Origin: Niabella aurantiaca DSM 17617
GTDB taxonomy: Bacteria > Bacteroidota > Bacteroidia > Chitinophagales > Chitinophagaceae
Length of the DNA stretch: 64,000 bases
Assembly: GCF_000374125.1 (NCBI RefSeq)
Contig: NZ_KB893649.1
Span: forward strand, 144,759 to 208,758
Direction of reading: 5' to 3'
Under the pieces are notes generated by a model. The model was not told the DNA's origin, searched no databases, and saw only the letters and a program-made list of their open reading frames with translations. Each line of letters begins with the position of its first letter. Within the stretch, counting starts at the first letter, position 1. Below are positions 38,956 to 48,101 of the stretch, in pieces. The position numbers were made by a program, and so were the translations under genes.

Positions 38956-39056
38956 GTTTGAGGTTTCACGTTTGAGATCGGGTCCCGGCTTTGGCGCCCG
39001 ATGTTGCTGCTCTGAATCCGGAGCGAACCTGAAACATGGAACGTTAAACCCTGAAA
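38956..39056. repeat. Inverted pair of heptamer arrays
   Basis: Left arm 38956-38976: GTTTGAG, GTTTCAC, GTTTGAG. Right arm 39028-39056: CCTGAAA, CATGGAA, CGTTAAA, CCCTGAAA, which on the other strand reads as similar GTTTNAN units. The pair fills the gap between the convergent DUF488 and glycosidase genes and could form a long imperfect hairpin, so it may act as a terminator. Confidence 0.65.
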
Positions 39057-39057
39057 T

Positions 39058-42039
39058 CTACTGTATCAACAGCATCCAGCCTTTATTTTTGGGAACCGGT
39101 ATTTTGTCACCCACTTTAAAGCTTCTGGCTTCCTGGAAGTTTTTAACTGCCGGCGCTGTTATGGTTGCTTTGGCCGGGTCGATACCCAGCTGCTCCCAGT
39201 TGATATTTAAAGTAACCTCCGTATCGGTCTCATTCCTGCTGGCGATGGACACCAGCGCCTTACCTTCTTTTTTATAAACCGTTGCTTTTATTTTATCGTT
39301 GTCCGTTTTTACCGGATTTGTGCTTACCCAGTAACCGATCATCCGGGAGCCCTCCATCCCAAAATCATCCCAAAGCTTCCAGATGCCCGTTGGGTCCGCA
39401 TTCGCCGTCCAGGGAATGCGGCAGGTCATGCCATAGATCATTCCCCTCCAGGCGTTTCCCCCATCCTGCAGCATCTCTCCCATCAGGCCAAAAGGGATCC
39501 CGCTTACTTCCGTCAGGAAAAAATCGGGGCTGTTATGCTCATAATCGAAATACTCGCCAAACCACAGCCGGTTCAGATAAGGAAAATGCTCCATATAGAG
39601 ATTGGCGCTGTTGATAAAGCCATCACTCTTATTATACTGGTTGGCCGAATGCAGGTCGATGATACCCGGGTGTCCCTTGGCCGTTAATACCCTTTTGATC
39701 CGTTTCATGGTAATACGGTCAAACGCCACATCATCCAGGTAAATGCCATCGATGCCCACTTTTTTTGTCAGCCAGTTCATGCCTTCCACGTAATAATTAT
39801 GCCAACGGCTCATGCCGCTGTTGATAATGGCAGCGTCTTTTACAGCCGGTACAAACCAGGCAGCAATATAGTCCGATCCTATGTGCTCCTGCAGCCAGCG
39901 GAACCCGCCCCCCTTGCCGGGTGAGTACACTTCATGACCCAGGCTTCTCAAAGGGAACAGCTCATATGCATGGTTCGACAGTTCCCGTACGGTATTGTAT
40001 ATTTTTACCTTCAGCCCGTCCTGATGTGCCTGATCGATATAATTTTTCATTTTCTGCCACTCGATAAAGGGATAATTGATCCAGGGATTGATGGCATTGC
40101 CGTGGTGGATATTGATCACCGTAGCGCCGGTGCTCTTTATCTTACTGATGCTGTCGTACCGGTGATAAAACCGGGTAGCCCACTGAAAATCGGTGTTCAG
40201 CGGATGAAAGGGGGTCAGCAACAGATTGAAATTAAAATAGAGGGTATCCCCTTTTTTGAGATGGCGCGGGCCCGTATAATTATCCGCAAGGATCGATTTT
40301 CCCTTTTGAGCAATGGTGATGCCCCCCTTCTGCCCGTTTCCCCATGAAGCGGGAAGCAACAGGGGCTTCTGCAAATAGAAGTTCGTGTTTAACGGGCGTA
40401 CATAACGCTCATCGCGCAGCGTATATTGCAGGCCTGCGTTGACTGCTCCCACCCAAACACCGTCCTGGTTCTTATGCGCCACATCCCATTTCCATGAAAG
40501 GCTGTCGGGCCGGGCACGCCCCTTCTCTCCCAGGCCCATCAGGTAGGTGGCCGCCTCCGGGGTAAAAGGAATGTGCAGGGTAATATTTTTAAAGTCGGCA
40601 TCCTGCAGCGCCGTTACTTTTACCGTGTAGGAAAGAAAGCCATCAAACTCCAGGGAGGCCGCCACATCCATCTGCACCAGCGGGCTCCTGCTGGTGGTCT
40701 TCCAGACAACGGTGCCTGCCGACTGGTTGGTATATTGCAGATTCCCGTTCTCAAATTTCAGTTCTTTACCATCGGCACCTGTAAAATGAAAATGGATCTG
40801 CTCTGTAAGAATATTATTCGGCTCCGTTTTCAACCCCGTCATTTCTTCTGTAAAAAAGGTTTGCAGCTGTGCGGGAAAGCCCGATGGGGCTACCGTAACC
40901 CGCCTTCCCAGCAGATCGATCGCATTGTTTTTAAGTACCAGTGGGGTATAGGGGGCAATGACCGTATTTTCCTGCGCCATTGTGGAGTTGAGCCATTTCA
41001 GGCGGGTCTGGTTCCAGGGTTCTCCGATATTCCCTTCCTCAGCCAGTGCCGCAGCAACCGTAAGCTGAACAGGCACCGTAGTTTTCCCGGCCCCTGCAAT
41101 GTTCACCGTTACCCGGCCTTTGTAAATACCCGGCCGGGCATCCGCAGGAATATCCACCAGGCACCACAGCGGCTGCAGGCTGTCTTTGGCCACCGGTACC
41201 TGTTTTGAAAACGGCTTCCCTGTATAATCGATCCCACCGGTATTGATACAGCTCATTCCTGAAGCAGGAATTACATGGTCCTTTCCGTCTTTCAGATCCG
41301 AAAAAAGAACAGAAATATTTCCCAGATCCCGCAAAGCATAGACCGCCAGCTGAAAGGAATAATTTTCACCGCGCATGCCGTTTCCTTTAAAATCCGTTAC
41401 CACACCGCGCCGGATCCACCGATAGGGCAGCTGCGCAAACATCTTAACAGGATATTTCCGGTCTTCGGGAAAAACGATGTAATCCGTACGCCCGTATTTT
41501 TTTACCAGCGCAGCTGTCTCTTCCGCCGTTGCTGTGATCTCCATGGGATAAAAGCTGTTAAATGCATCGCTCGATTCCATGGCCACCACCGGCGCATTTA
41601 CTGAAAGCGACGCCGGAACCGCATTCAGCCAGGCAGCACCGGCCGTTTGCTCGGGTTTCAGATAGCTCACCGTTGGATAATTGGGAGAGCCGGAGTTTTT
41701 GGAAACAAGATAGTACAGGTAGTACTTCCCCTTTCCGGAGACCGGTTCAAACAGGATCACCCCTTTTTCGTTATTGACCGATGCCACTTTTACATTGCTG
41801 ATCTTTTCGCCTGTCCGGGCGTCCTGGACAATGATCCTTTTTGCTTCCGGGTCCGGATCCCGCCTTCTCCATTCCACAACGGTTTTCGCCACTTTGCCGG
41901 ATCCGTTGAACTGCACCACGGCCCTGTGGTCGCCCAGGGAGTCTGTATCCCAGTGGCCGGCACCGGAGGTATACTTGATCTGTTGCGCATGCAGCATATG
42001 AAAAACAAGCATCGAGAGCGCGGAAAGAACGTATTTCAT
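39058..42039 (-). CDS. Large secreted glycosidase-like protein (DUF6067-type)
   Basis: 993 residues with a signal peptide (ends HMLHAQ). N-terminal beta-sandwich regions (about 20-600) are followed by a TIM-barrel-like part with segments such as HHGNAINPWINYPFIEWQKM, DGIYLDDVAFDR, GHPGIIDLHSAN and FFLTEVSGIPFGLMG. These fit the uncharacterised glycoside-hydrolase-like group annotated DUF6067. The candidate acid residues are the Asp pair in YLDDVAFD and the Glu in LTEVSG. The substrate is unknown. It is convergent with the DUF488 gene. Confidence 0.7.
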   Translation of the reverse strand: MKYVLSALSMLVFHMLHAQQIKYTSGAGHWDTDSLGDHRAVVQFNGSGKVAKTVVEWRRRDPDPEAKRIIVQDARTGEKISNVKVASVNNEKGVILFEPVSGKGKYYLYYLVSKNSGSPNYPTVSYLKPEQTAGAAWLNAVPASLSVNAPVVAMESSDAFNSFYPMEITATAEETAALVKKYGRTDYIVFPEDRKYPVKMFAQLPYRWIRRGVVTDFKGNGMRGENYSFQLAVYALRDLGNISVLFSDLKDGKDHVIPASGMSCINTGGIDYTGKPFSKQVPVAKDSLQPLWCLVDIPADARPGIYKGRVTVNIAGAGKTTVPVQLTVAAALAEEGNIGEPWNQTRLKWLNSTMAQENTVIAPYTPLVLKNNAIDLLGRRVTVAPSGFPAQLQTFFTEEMTGLKTEPNNILTEQIHFHFTGADGKELKFENGNLQYTNQSAGTVVWKTTSRSPLVQMDVAASLEFDGFLSYTVKVTALQDADFKNITLHIPFTPEAATYLMGLGEKGRARPDSLSWKWDVAHKNQDGVWVGAVNAGLQYTLRDERYVRPLNTNFYLQKPLLLPASWGNGQKGGITIAQKGKSILADNYTGPRHLKKGDTLYFNFNLLLTPFHPLNTDFQWATRFYHRYDSISKIKSTGATVINIHHGNAINPWINYPFIEWQKMKNYIDQAHQDGLKVKIYNTVRELSNHAYELFPLRSLGHEVYSPGKGGGFRWLQEHIGSDYIAAWFVPAVKDAAIINSGMSRWHNYYVEGMNWLTKKVGIDGIYLDDVAFDRITMKRIKRVLTAKGHPGIIDLHSANQYNKSDGFINSANLYMEHFPYLNRLWFGEYFDYEHNSPDFFLTEVSGIPFGLMGEMLQDGGNAWRGMIYGMTCRIPWTANADPTGIWKLWDDFGMEGSRMIGYWVSTNPVKTDNDKIKATVYKKEGKALVSIASRNETDTEVTLNINWEQLGIDPAKATITAPAVKNFQEARSFKVGDKIPVPKNKGWMLLIQ

Positions 42040-42235
42040 TTGTATGTCTTTGGTCCGGCAAATCTATAAAAAATGCCGTACCGCCTGCGGTTCTTTTTTG
42101 TGCAACCGTTTGTATAGAGCAGTAGAGCATGGATGAGCCGCAAAAACAGCGGTTCCGAAATACCGGAAGCTGTGCACTTCTGTGGAAGCTGCAGCACCTC
42201 TAAAAACTTTTATGTTTCGGCATCTCTGTGGCATC

Positions 42236-42276
42236 TTCAAAAAAAAGTCCTATAAGATCAGGAGACCTTATAGGAC
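42236..42276 (-). terminator. Terminator of the rplKAJL operon
   Basis: A perfect 10-bp stem (42247-42256 with 42267-42276) followed on the minus strand by eight T. It starts 23 nt after the rplL stop, so transcription ends here and rpoB is not downstream. Confidence 0.9.
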
Positions 42277-42299
42277 AACTATTTCTTTACTAAAAAGAA

Positions 42300-42674
42300 T
42301 TAAGCTACTTCTACTTCAGCGCCTGCTTCTTTCAGTTTAGCAGCGATGTCTTCAGCTTCAGCTTTAGATACACCTTCTTTTACGGGTTTCGGAGCACCGT
42401 CTACCAGTTCTTTTGCTTCTTTCAGACCTAACCCTGTCAGATCTTTAACGATCTTAACAACGTTCAATTTAGAAGCACCAGCGCTCTTCAGGATCACGTC
42501 AAATGCTGTTTTTTCTTCAGCAGCCGCCGCACCACCTTCACCACCGCCAGCTACTACTACCGCAGCTGCAGCAGGTTCGATGCCGTATTCAGTTTTTAAG
42601 AAATCTGCTAATTCCTGTACTTCTTTTACCGTTAAGCCTACCAGGCTTTCTGCTAATGTTTTGATATCTGCCAT
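42300..42674 (-). CDS. rplL: 50S ribosomal protein L7/L12
   Basis: 124 residues. Four to six copies form the ribosomal stalk with L10 and recruit translation GTPases. The N-terminal dimer domain ([20 protein letters not shown]), Ala-rich hinge and C-terminal domain ([40 protein letters not shown]) are complete. It is the last gene of the operon, 119 bp after rplJ, with a 20-bp perfect palindrome in the gap (42706-42725). Confidence 0.98.
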   Translation of the reverse strand: MADIKTLAESLVGLTVKEVQELADFLKTEYGIEPAAAAVVVAGGGEGGAAAAEEKTAFDVILKSAGASKLNVVKIVKDLTGLGLKEAKELVDGAPKPVKEGVSKAEAEDIAAKLKEAGAEVEVA

Positions 42675-42705
42675 TGTGTTTTAATTTTTACCGTCTTCAT
42701 TTCAC

Positions 42706-42725
42706 GTTCCGGTAATTACCGGAAC
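42706..42725. repeat. Hairpin ahead of rplL
   Basis: A 20-bp perfect palindrome (GTTCCGGTAA and its complement) 31 bases before the rplL start. It is one of four such hairpins in this operon. Confidence 0.7.
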
Positions 42726-42793
42726 CGATCCGACGGCGGGTTTAAAAAAATTGTTTGTTTATTAAATATAGGTCTGAGACGCTATAAATACGA

Positions 42794-43378
42794 TCATTCA
42801 GCCGCCGGAGTGGCATCTGCTTCAGGAGCATTTGCTTCAGGAGCTGCAGGACTTTCCGCTGCGGGAGCCTCTGCTGCTGCCTGCGCATCACCTTCCGGTC
42901 TGTTCTGCAGGGCACCGATCACACGCTGGATGGGCGACAACAACAAGCCGATCACTTCACCGATCAGTTCATTTTTCGTCTTGATCTTAACCAGGGCAGC
43001 CAGTTGATTGTCTCCTGCATACAGATCCCCATTAATGAACGCCAGCTTTAATTCAGGCTTTTCATTTTTAGCTTCGCTCCGGAAAGAGCTCAGAATAACA
43101 GCCGGCTCTTTGGGATTTTCGGAGAACATCAGGGCGGTCACTTTGTGCAGCGAATCATATACTCCGGCATATTTTTCAGCATCCAGTGCTTCCAACGCCT
43201 TTTTGATCAGCGTATTCTTGGCCACTTTCATTTCCACATTCTTGTCGAAACAAGCGCGGCGGAGTTTGGTTACCTGTTCTACAGTAAGCGATTCTGTATC
43301 TGTTATATAAAAGTTGCTGTATTGAGAGAACTTTCCCTTCAATACCTCAATTACTTCATTTTTTTGTTCTTTAGTCAT
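42794..43378 (-). CDS. rplJ: 50S ribosomal protein L10
   Basis: 194 residues, longer than the usual 165-175 because of an Ala/Glu-rich tail (EAPAAESPAAPEANAPEADA) of low complexity. The core is ordinary: KNEVIEVLKGKFSQYSNFYI, LTVEQVTKLRRACFD, VEMKVAKNTLIKKALE. L10 anchors L7/L12 to 23S rRNA and in many bacteria represses its own mRNA. A 7-bp hairpin (43397-43413) lies 19 nt upstream of the start. Confidence 0.97.
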   Translation of the reverse strand: MTKEQKNEVIEVLKGKFSQYSNFYITDTESLTVEQVTKLRRACFDKNVEMKVAKNTLIKKALEALDAEKYAGVYDSLHKVTALMFSENPKEPAVILSSFRSEAKNEKPELKLAFINGDLYAGDNQLAALVKIKTKNELIGEVIGLLLSPIQRVIGALQNRPEGDAQAAAEAPAAESPAAPEANAPEADATPAAE

Positions 43379-43396
43379 TTTATTGCGGTTTGACTG

Positions 43397-43413
43397 ACCC
43401 CGTTTTACGGGGT
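43397..43413. repeat. Hairpin ahead of rplJ
   Basis: ACCCCGT-TTT-ACGGGGT, a 7-bp stem ending 19 bases from the rplJ start. Confidence 0.65.
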
Positions 43414-43448
43414 GAATTTTAAAAATTAGAACCGGTTAAGCCGGGTGA

Positions 43449-44144
43449 TTACTGTACAAAGGATTTTGTATCCAAAGCAATTCCAGGGCCCATGGAGCTC
43501 GCCATGCTGATTCCTTTTAAATAAATACCTTTTGCTGTGGTGGGTTTAGCCTTAATAAGAGCGTTTAACAACTCCTGTCCGTTTTCAGCAATCTTTTCAG
43601 GGCTAAAGCTCACACGGCCGATGGACGCATGTACAATACCTGCTTTATCCACTTTGAACGCGATCTTACCGCCTTTCACCTCGTTAACAGCAGCAGCCAC
43701 ATCATTGGTTACCGTACCTGTTTTGGGGTTCGGCATCAGGTTGCGCGGTCCCAGGATCTTACCCAGTTTACCGATCTTCGGCATTACTGCCGGAGTAGCG
43801 ATCACTACATCCACGTCGGTCCAGCCACCTTCAATTTTCTGAACATATTCATCCAAACCTACATAATCAGCACCTGCGCTGTTTGCATCGGCTTCTTTAT
43901 CCGGAGTGCACAATACCAGTACTCTTTTTGTTTTACCGGTTCCGTGCGGTAACGTTACGGTACCACGAATCGCCTGATCTGCCTTTTTAGGATCCACACC
44001 CAAACGTACGTGCAGATCAACAGAGGCGTCGAATTTCGCCACGCTTGTATCTTTTACCAATGCAGAGGCTTCTTTCAGGGAATACGCCTTGTTAGCGTCT
44101 ACCTTTGCATTTGCAACTTTTCTTTTTTTACTAATGAATGCCAT
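43449..44144 (-). CDS. rplA: 50S ribosomal protein L1
   Basis: 231 residues, the normal length. Motifs: [59 protein letters not shown] and [21 protein letters not shown]1 binds 23S rRNA at the E site and can repress translation of its own operon. It is 53 bp downstream of rplK; the gap contains a 6-bp hairpin (44174-44189). Confidence 0.98.
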   Translation of the reverse strand: MAFISKKRKVANAKVDANKAYSLKEASALVKDTSVAKFDASVDLHVRLGVDPKKADQAIRGTVTLPHGTGKTKRVLVLCTPDKEADANSAGADYVGLDEYVQKIEGGWTDVDVVIATPAVMPKIGKLGKILGPRNLMPNPKTGTVTNDVAAAVNEVKGGKIAFKVDKAGIVHASIGRVSFSPEKIAENGQELLNALIKAKPTTAKGIYLKGISMASSMGPGIALDTKSFVQ

Positions 44145-44173
44145 TTTAAATTCTTTTAAAGTTTTAAGAAACT

Positions 44174-44189
44174 TTCCCCTTCAGGGGAA
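44174..44189. repeat. Hairpin ahead of rplA
   Basis: TTCCCC-TTCA-GGGGAA, a 6-bp stem 30 bases before the rplA start. Confidence 0.6.
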
Positions 44190-44197
44190 TCAGGGGG

Positions 44198-44641
44198 TTA
44201 ATTTTCCCATGGGGCTTTGCCTTCAACATTCAGTCCCATGCTGCGCGCAGTACCGGCAACCATTTTCATGGCGGCATCAACGGTAAAGCAGTTCAGGTCA
44301 GGCATTTTGTCTTTTGCGATCGCCTCAACCTGATCCCAGGTAACCTTACCTACTTTGGCGCGGTTGCTTTCCTTAGAACCTTTCTGAATTTTAGCGGCTT
44401 CCATCAGCTGAATTGCTGCGGGGGGCGTTTTGATTACAAATTCAAAACTTTTGTCGCTGTAAACGGTGATCAATACGGGGAGTACTTTTCCCATTTTGTC
44501 CTGGGTGCGGGCGTTGAATTGTTTGCAGAATTCCATGATGTTTACACCTTTGGAACCTAACGCCGGCCCGATTGGGGGTGCAGGATTGGCCTGACCGCCC
44601 TTACACTGTAGCTTTACAAAGCCAGAGATTTCTTTTGCCAT
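44198..44641 (-). CDS. rplK: 50S ribosomal protein L11
   Basis: 147 residues. The signature [20 protein letters not shown] (N-terminal domain) and the RNA-binding C-terminal domain (ANRAKV-like [31 protein letters not shown]) are intact. L11 forms the GTPase-associated centre. It is first in the operon. Normally secE-nusG precede it, but here 534 bp of non-coding DNA and an ABC transporter lie upstream. Confidence 0.98.
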   Translation of the reverse strand: MAKEISGFVKLQCKGGQANPAPPIGPALGSKGVNIMEFCKQFNARTQDKMGKVLPVLITVYSDKSFEFVIKTPPAAIQLMEAAKIQKGSKESNRAKVGKVTWDQVEAIAKDKMPDLNCFTVDAAMKMVAGTARSMGLNVEGKAPWEN

Positions 44642-44665
44642 TTTATTCGATTTATTGGTTCAAAC

Positions 44666-44687
44666 GTTCCCGGTTTAACCGGGGAAC
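44666..44687. repeat. Hairpin ahead of rplK
   Basis: GTTCCCGGTTTAACCGGGGAAC, a near-perfect palindrome with one bulge, 25 bases before the rplK start. Confidence 0.6.
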
Positions 44688-44754
44688 TCCCAAATTCCTC
44701 CGTCCTGTGCTTCTTTGAGAACAACAGGAGCTATAAAAGAACTAATTGGGGCTG

Positions 44755-44762
44755 CAAAGGTA
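44755..44762 (-). promoter_or_regulatory. TACCTTTG box, promoter of rplKAJL
   Basis: A perfect TAnnTTTG box on the minus strand, about 113 nt before the rplK ATG. A TTG at -33 is not present (TTA at 44780-44782). It implies that the rpl genes have their own promoter and do not depend on nusG read-through. Confidence 0.6.
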
Positions 44763-45175
44763 CGGAAAAACCGGAAACGTAACATGCAGAATGTTGAATT
44801 TAAATTTTAAAGGCACGCCTACATCGTAAAATATTGATAAACAAAACAATAAATGTGGAGACATGCAGATGTGGAAATGAAGATCCTGACATCAAACCAG
44901 GTCTGATCATTATCAAGAGCCAACAGTTCATGGTCAATAGTTCTCCGGTATGAAGCGAAATCCGACGTTGAACTTTGAACCCCGCCATGATCGGTGAGAA
45001 GTGAAACACGGAACTAACCTCAAACAGAAACATCAGACCAGAAACCTGTTCGTGGTCAGTGAGCATTGACACTGGCCAGAGGCCTATTTTACATCAAATG
45101 TCCTCCCACTCCGAGGCTCCGAAATCCACATTTTTCACATTCCCACACTCCCACATTTTCAAATTTTTAACTTCC

Positions 45176-46990
45176 CTAAACCATCTCCTGCATATCCACC
45201 AGCTTCCTGTAAATACCCCCTTCGATCTGCATCAGTTCCTTATGTGCGCCCCGTTCTGCAATTTCGCCTTTATTGAGCACGATGATCTCATCTGCGTGGC
45301 GTACGGTACTTAACCGGTGGGCAATTACCAGCGAAGTCCGGTTTTTCATCATATTATTGATGGCGTCCTGTACCAGGCGTTCGCTTTCCGTATCGAGGGA
45401 AGAAGTAGCTTCGTCAAGAATGAGGATGGGCGGGTTTTTGAGGACCGCCCGGGCAATGGTCAGCCGTTGTTTTTCGCCTCCGCTTAATTTAGCGCCCCTG
45501 TCGCCGATATTGGTATCAAACTGTTCAGGCTTATGTTCTATAAACCGCCAGGCATTTGCAACTTTGGCGGCGCTTTCAATTTCACTCAATGGCGCATCGG
45601 GGTCGGAAAGCGTAATATTATTGCCAATGGTATCGTTAAACAGGATGGGCTCCTGGCTTACGATACCAATTTGTTTTCTTATAGATTCGATGCTGTAGTC
45701 CCTGATATTGACGCCATCAAAGAGGATCTCGCCTGAGGTTACATCATGAAAACGGGGTACCAGGTCTGCCAGCGTGCTCTTTCCCGCACCGCTGCTGCCC
45801 ACCAGCGCCACGGTCTTTCCTTTGGGAATAAACAGGTTGATGTTTTTAAGGATGGGCGTTTCATTGTATGAAAACGACACATTTCTAAACTCGATGCCTT
45901 CGTTGAATACCTCCAGTTTCTTCGTACCGGTATCTTCTACTTTTTCCGGTGTGGTTAACAGCGCTTCAATACGCTCCACAGCAGCGGCACCTTCCCGCAC
46001 CCTGAAAAAGGATGAGGCCAGGGATTTGGCCGGGTTGATCATCATCGCAAATATGGCTATAAATGCGATCAGATCGCCGGGGCCGAGGGAGTTGCCGTTA
46101 AGAATCAGGTTGGCGCCAAAATAAATGATCACACAGAGTACCACTACACCTAAAAGCTCTGTAAGCGGCGATGCCAGGTCCCTGCGGGCCGCCATTTTCT
46201 TATTGATGCCCAGCAAGGTATTGTTGAGGGTAACAAAGCGGTTGTTCAGGATCTTTTCCGCGGTAAATGCCTTGATGATCCGGATCCCTGTAAGGGTTTC
46301 ATCCAGTATGGACAGGGTATCGCCCACCCGCAGCGATGCCGCGTTGCTTTGTTTTTTAAGGGTGCGGCTGATGCGGCCGATGATAAAGGCCGTTGCAGGC
46401 AACAGAACCAGCAAAAACACCGAAAGGCCGGGGCTGATGGCCACCATCCCAACAAGATAGCTGATCACCATCACCGGGTCTTTGATCAACCCTTCCATGG
46501 TATTTACAATGGAACTTTCTACCATGTTGGCATCATTGGTCATGCGGCTCATGATATCGCCTTTTTTCTGCTCGGAAAAATAGCCCACCGGCAGGTTCAG
46601 TACTTTGGCATAAAGATCATTTTTGAGATGGATGATGATGGAGCTCCTTACCGGTACCGAAATCAGCGAGGACACATACAACAACAGGTTTTTTAGAAAT
46701 ACTGAAATGACCACCAGCATGCAACAGAGCAGCACGGCATGCATTTGCTGCCCACTGTTAACCAATTTTGTCAATTCCTCACCGATATAATGCCCGCCCG
46801 GGATCTTGTTCAGTATATCTTGCCCGCCAATACCATCCACCTTAAAAATGAGCGACATTAACGGCGCCAGCATTCCCAAAGAAACCACTGATAATGAAGA
46901 TGCTATAATAGTAATAGAAACATACAGGACGATCTTCCCCTTGTAATAACCGATATACTTAAATAAGCGACTGAATTTTTTTAGGCCCAT
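45176..46990 (-). CDS. MsbA-like ABC exporter (fused membrane and ATPase domains)
   Basis: 604 residues. Six membrane helices (about 20-310) precede an ATPase domain with Walker A ALVGSSGAGKSTLADLVPRF, signature LSGGEKQRLTIARAVL, Walker B ILILDEATSSLD and the switch His in VIAHRLSTVRHAD. Half-transporters of this type act as homodimers and often flip lipid A or other lipids, or glycolipids, across the inner membrane. It lies just before a polysaccharide cluster on the same strand, which fits a lipid-linked glycan or lipid A substrate; the substrate is inferred. Confidence 0.9.
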   Translation of the reverse strand: MGLKKFSRLFKYIGYYKGKIVLYVSITIIASSLSVVSLGMLAPLMSLIFKVDGIGGQDILNKIPGGHYIGEELTKLVNSGQQMHAVLLCCMLVVISVFLKNLLLYVSSLISVPVRSSIIIHLKNDLYAKVLNLPVGYFSEQKKGDIMSRMTNDANMVESSIVNTMEGLIKDPVMVISYLVGMVAISPGLSVFLLVLLPATAFIIGRISRTLKKQSNAASLRVGDTLSILDETLTGIRIIKAFTAEKILNNRFVTLNNTLLGINKKMAARRDLASPLTELLGVVVLCVIIYFGANLILNGNSLGPGDLIAFIAIFAMMINPAKSLASSFFRVREGAAAVERIEALLTTPEKVEDTGTKKLEVFNEGIEFRNVSFSYNETPILKNINLFIPKGKTVALVGSSGAGKSTLADLVPRFHDVTSGEILFDGVNIRDYSIESIRKQIGIVSQEPILFNDTIGNNITLSDPDAPLSEIESAAKVANAWRFIEHKPEQFDTNIGDRGAKLSGGEKQRLTIARAVLKNPPILILDEATSSLDTESERLVQDAINNMMKNRTSLVIAHRLSTVRHADEIIVLNKGEIAERGAHKELMQIEGGIYRKLVDMQEMV

Positions 46991-47285
46991 CCGCGTTCAT
47001 TCATTAAAACGCGCAAAGTTACGAGAAAATGTGGCATCCGTTTCATTTTACCCGCTACGGATGCTATTGAAATTCCGGGATCGCTTAAAACGCTACCGCT
47101 TTTTGAGCTCCATAAGCACAACATAGGAAAAGTTTAACAGAGTAAATTCCTCCGTTCCTTTGATTGGTACCAGACAGGACCAGATGTCTAATTTCTATAA
47201 CGGACTTCTGCAAACCAATCAACAAAATGAGCGGCTACTGCTCTAATGCTTACCGGGAACTATGAATTATTGTTATCGACCGTAT

Positions 47286-47972
47286 CTATTTTGCAATAAC
47301 CGCGGTTCCCCAGGGGTCACAAATAGGGATAAAAGGTATTCTATGCTCTTTACAATATTCCGTAACAGCTCTTTTTGCGCCTTTATATTCGCCATTGTTA
47401 TAGTCATGTATAAAAATAAATCCCCCTTGAGATAATCGCGGATAGAAATATTTCAAACCTTCATAAATCGGCTTATACAGGTCAGCATCAAGGGAAACGA
47501 AAGCGAAGTTTTCATTAAGATCGCCTATAGAGTCAGGAAAATAACCTTTTTTTATCACACAGTTATCACGATATTTCATCTTATCCAATACCAATTCGAT
47601 AGTGGTGTCAGAAAAATCCTGTGTTCCGGGACTATAGTTGTTTTTTGTTTCTATGACTACATCTTCCACCGAAAATCCTTCAAAAGTGTCAAAAAGATAT
47701 AAACGTCTATCGGGGAACGCTTCATTCATATATTTGGCAAAATCTCCCCGATACACACCAAGCTCAGCGACAGCTCCGGGAATATTGTTCACCCTTATCT
47801 CTTCAGCCACGAGTTCAAGAGTACTTATCCGCACATATCCTAAATGAACAGGAATATAAAACAATCGTTCCCTGTCCAGCGCTTGCATTGATTCCTCAAG
47901 AATAAATTTGTTTTTGTTGATGTATCGATCAACGACTTTGGCATCCTGCTTATTTTTTTTAAAGAATCCCAT
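47286..47972 (-). CDS. TylF/MycF-like O-methyltransferase
   Basis: 228 residues from ATG at 47970-47972 (MGFFKKNKQD); a longer start at 48035 adds 21 residues and cannot be excluded. SAM-dependent sugar methyltransferases of the macrocin O-methyltransferase family share the segments GAVAELGVYRGDFAKYMNEA, RRLYLFDTFEGFSVEDV and FVSLDADLYKPIYEGLKYFY, and the metal-binding Asp in IFIHDYNNGEYKGAK. It probably methylates a sugar in a surface glycan. First of an AT-rich glycosyltransferase cluster. Confidence 0.85.
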   Translation of the reverse strand: MGFFKKNKQDAKVVDRYINKNKFILEESMQALDRERLFYIPVHLGYVRISTLELVAEEIRVNNIPGAVAELGVYRGDFAKYMNEAFPDRRLYLFDTFEGFSVEDVVIETKNNYSPGTQDFSDTTIELVLDKMKYRDNCVIKKGYFPDSIGDLNENFAFVSLDADLYKPIYEGLKYFYPRLSQGGFIFIHDYNNGEYKGAKRAVTEYCKEHRIPFIPICDPWGTAVIAK

Positions 47973-48101
47973 TCTTTGTGTATTGTATGTTGTGTAATAT
48001 ACAAAAAGCGGATCAGATATTTCAATGCATAGCATTTTTCAGTTCCTGACAGGACAAAAATGTCTCGCTCCTGCTTAACCCTAACGAATTGATACCTGAA
48101 C

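Larger units (their letters stand above)
44642..45175. other. Gene-free stretch: rplK leader and promoter, then low-complexity DNA
   Basis: The part nearest rplK holds a hairpin (44666-44687) and the promoter box at 44755-44762. From about 44800 to 45175 nothing codes. 45129-45172 is a low-complexity run of CACATTTTT, CACATTCC, CACACTCC and CACATTTTC units (8-9 bp), a kind of periodic repeat seen elsewhere in the window. nusG and secE are absent. Confidence 0.7.
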
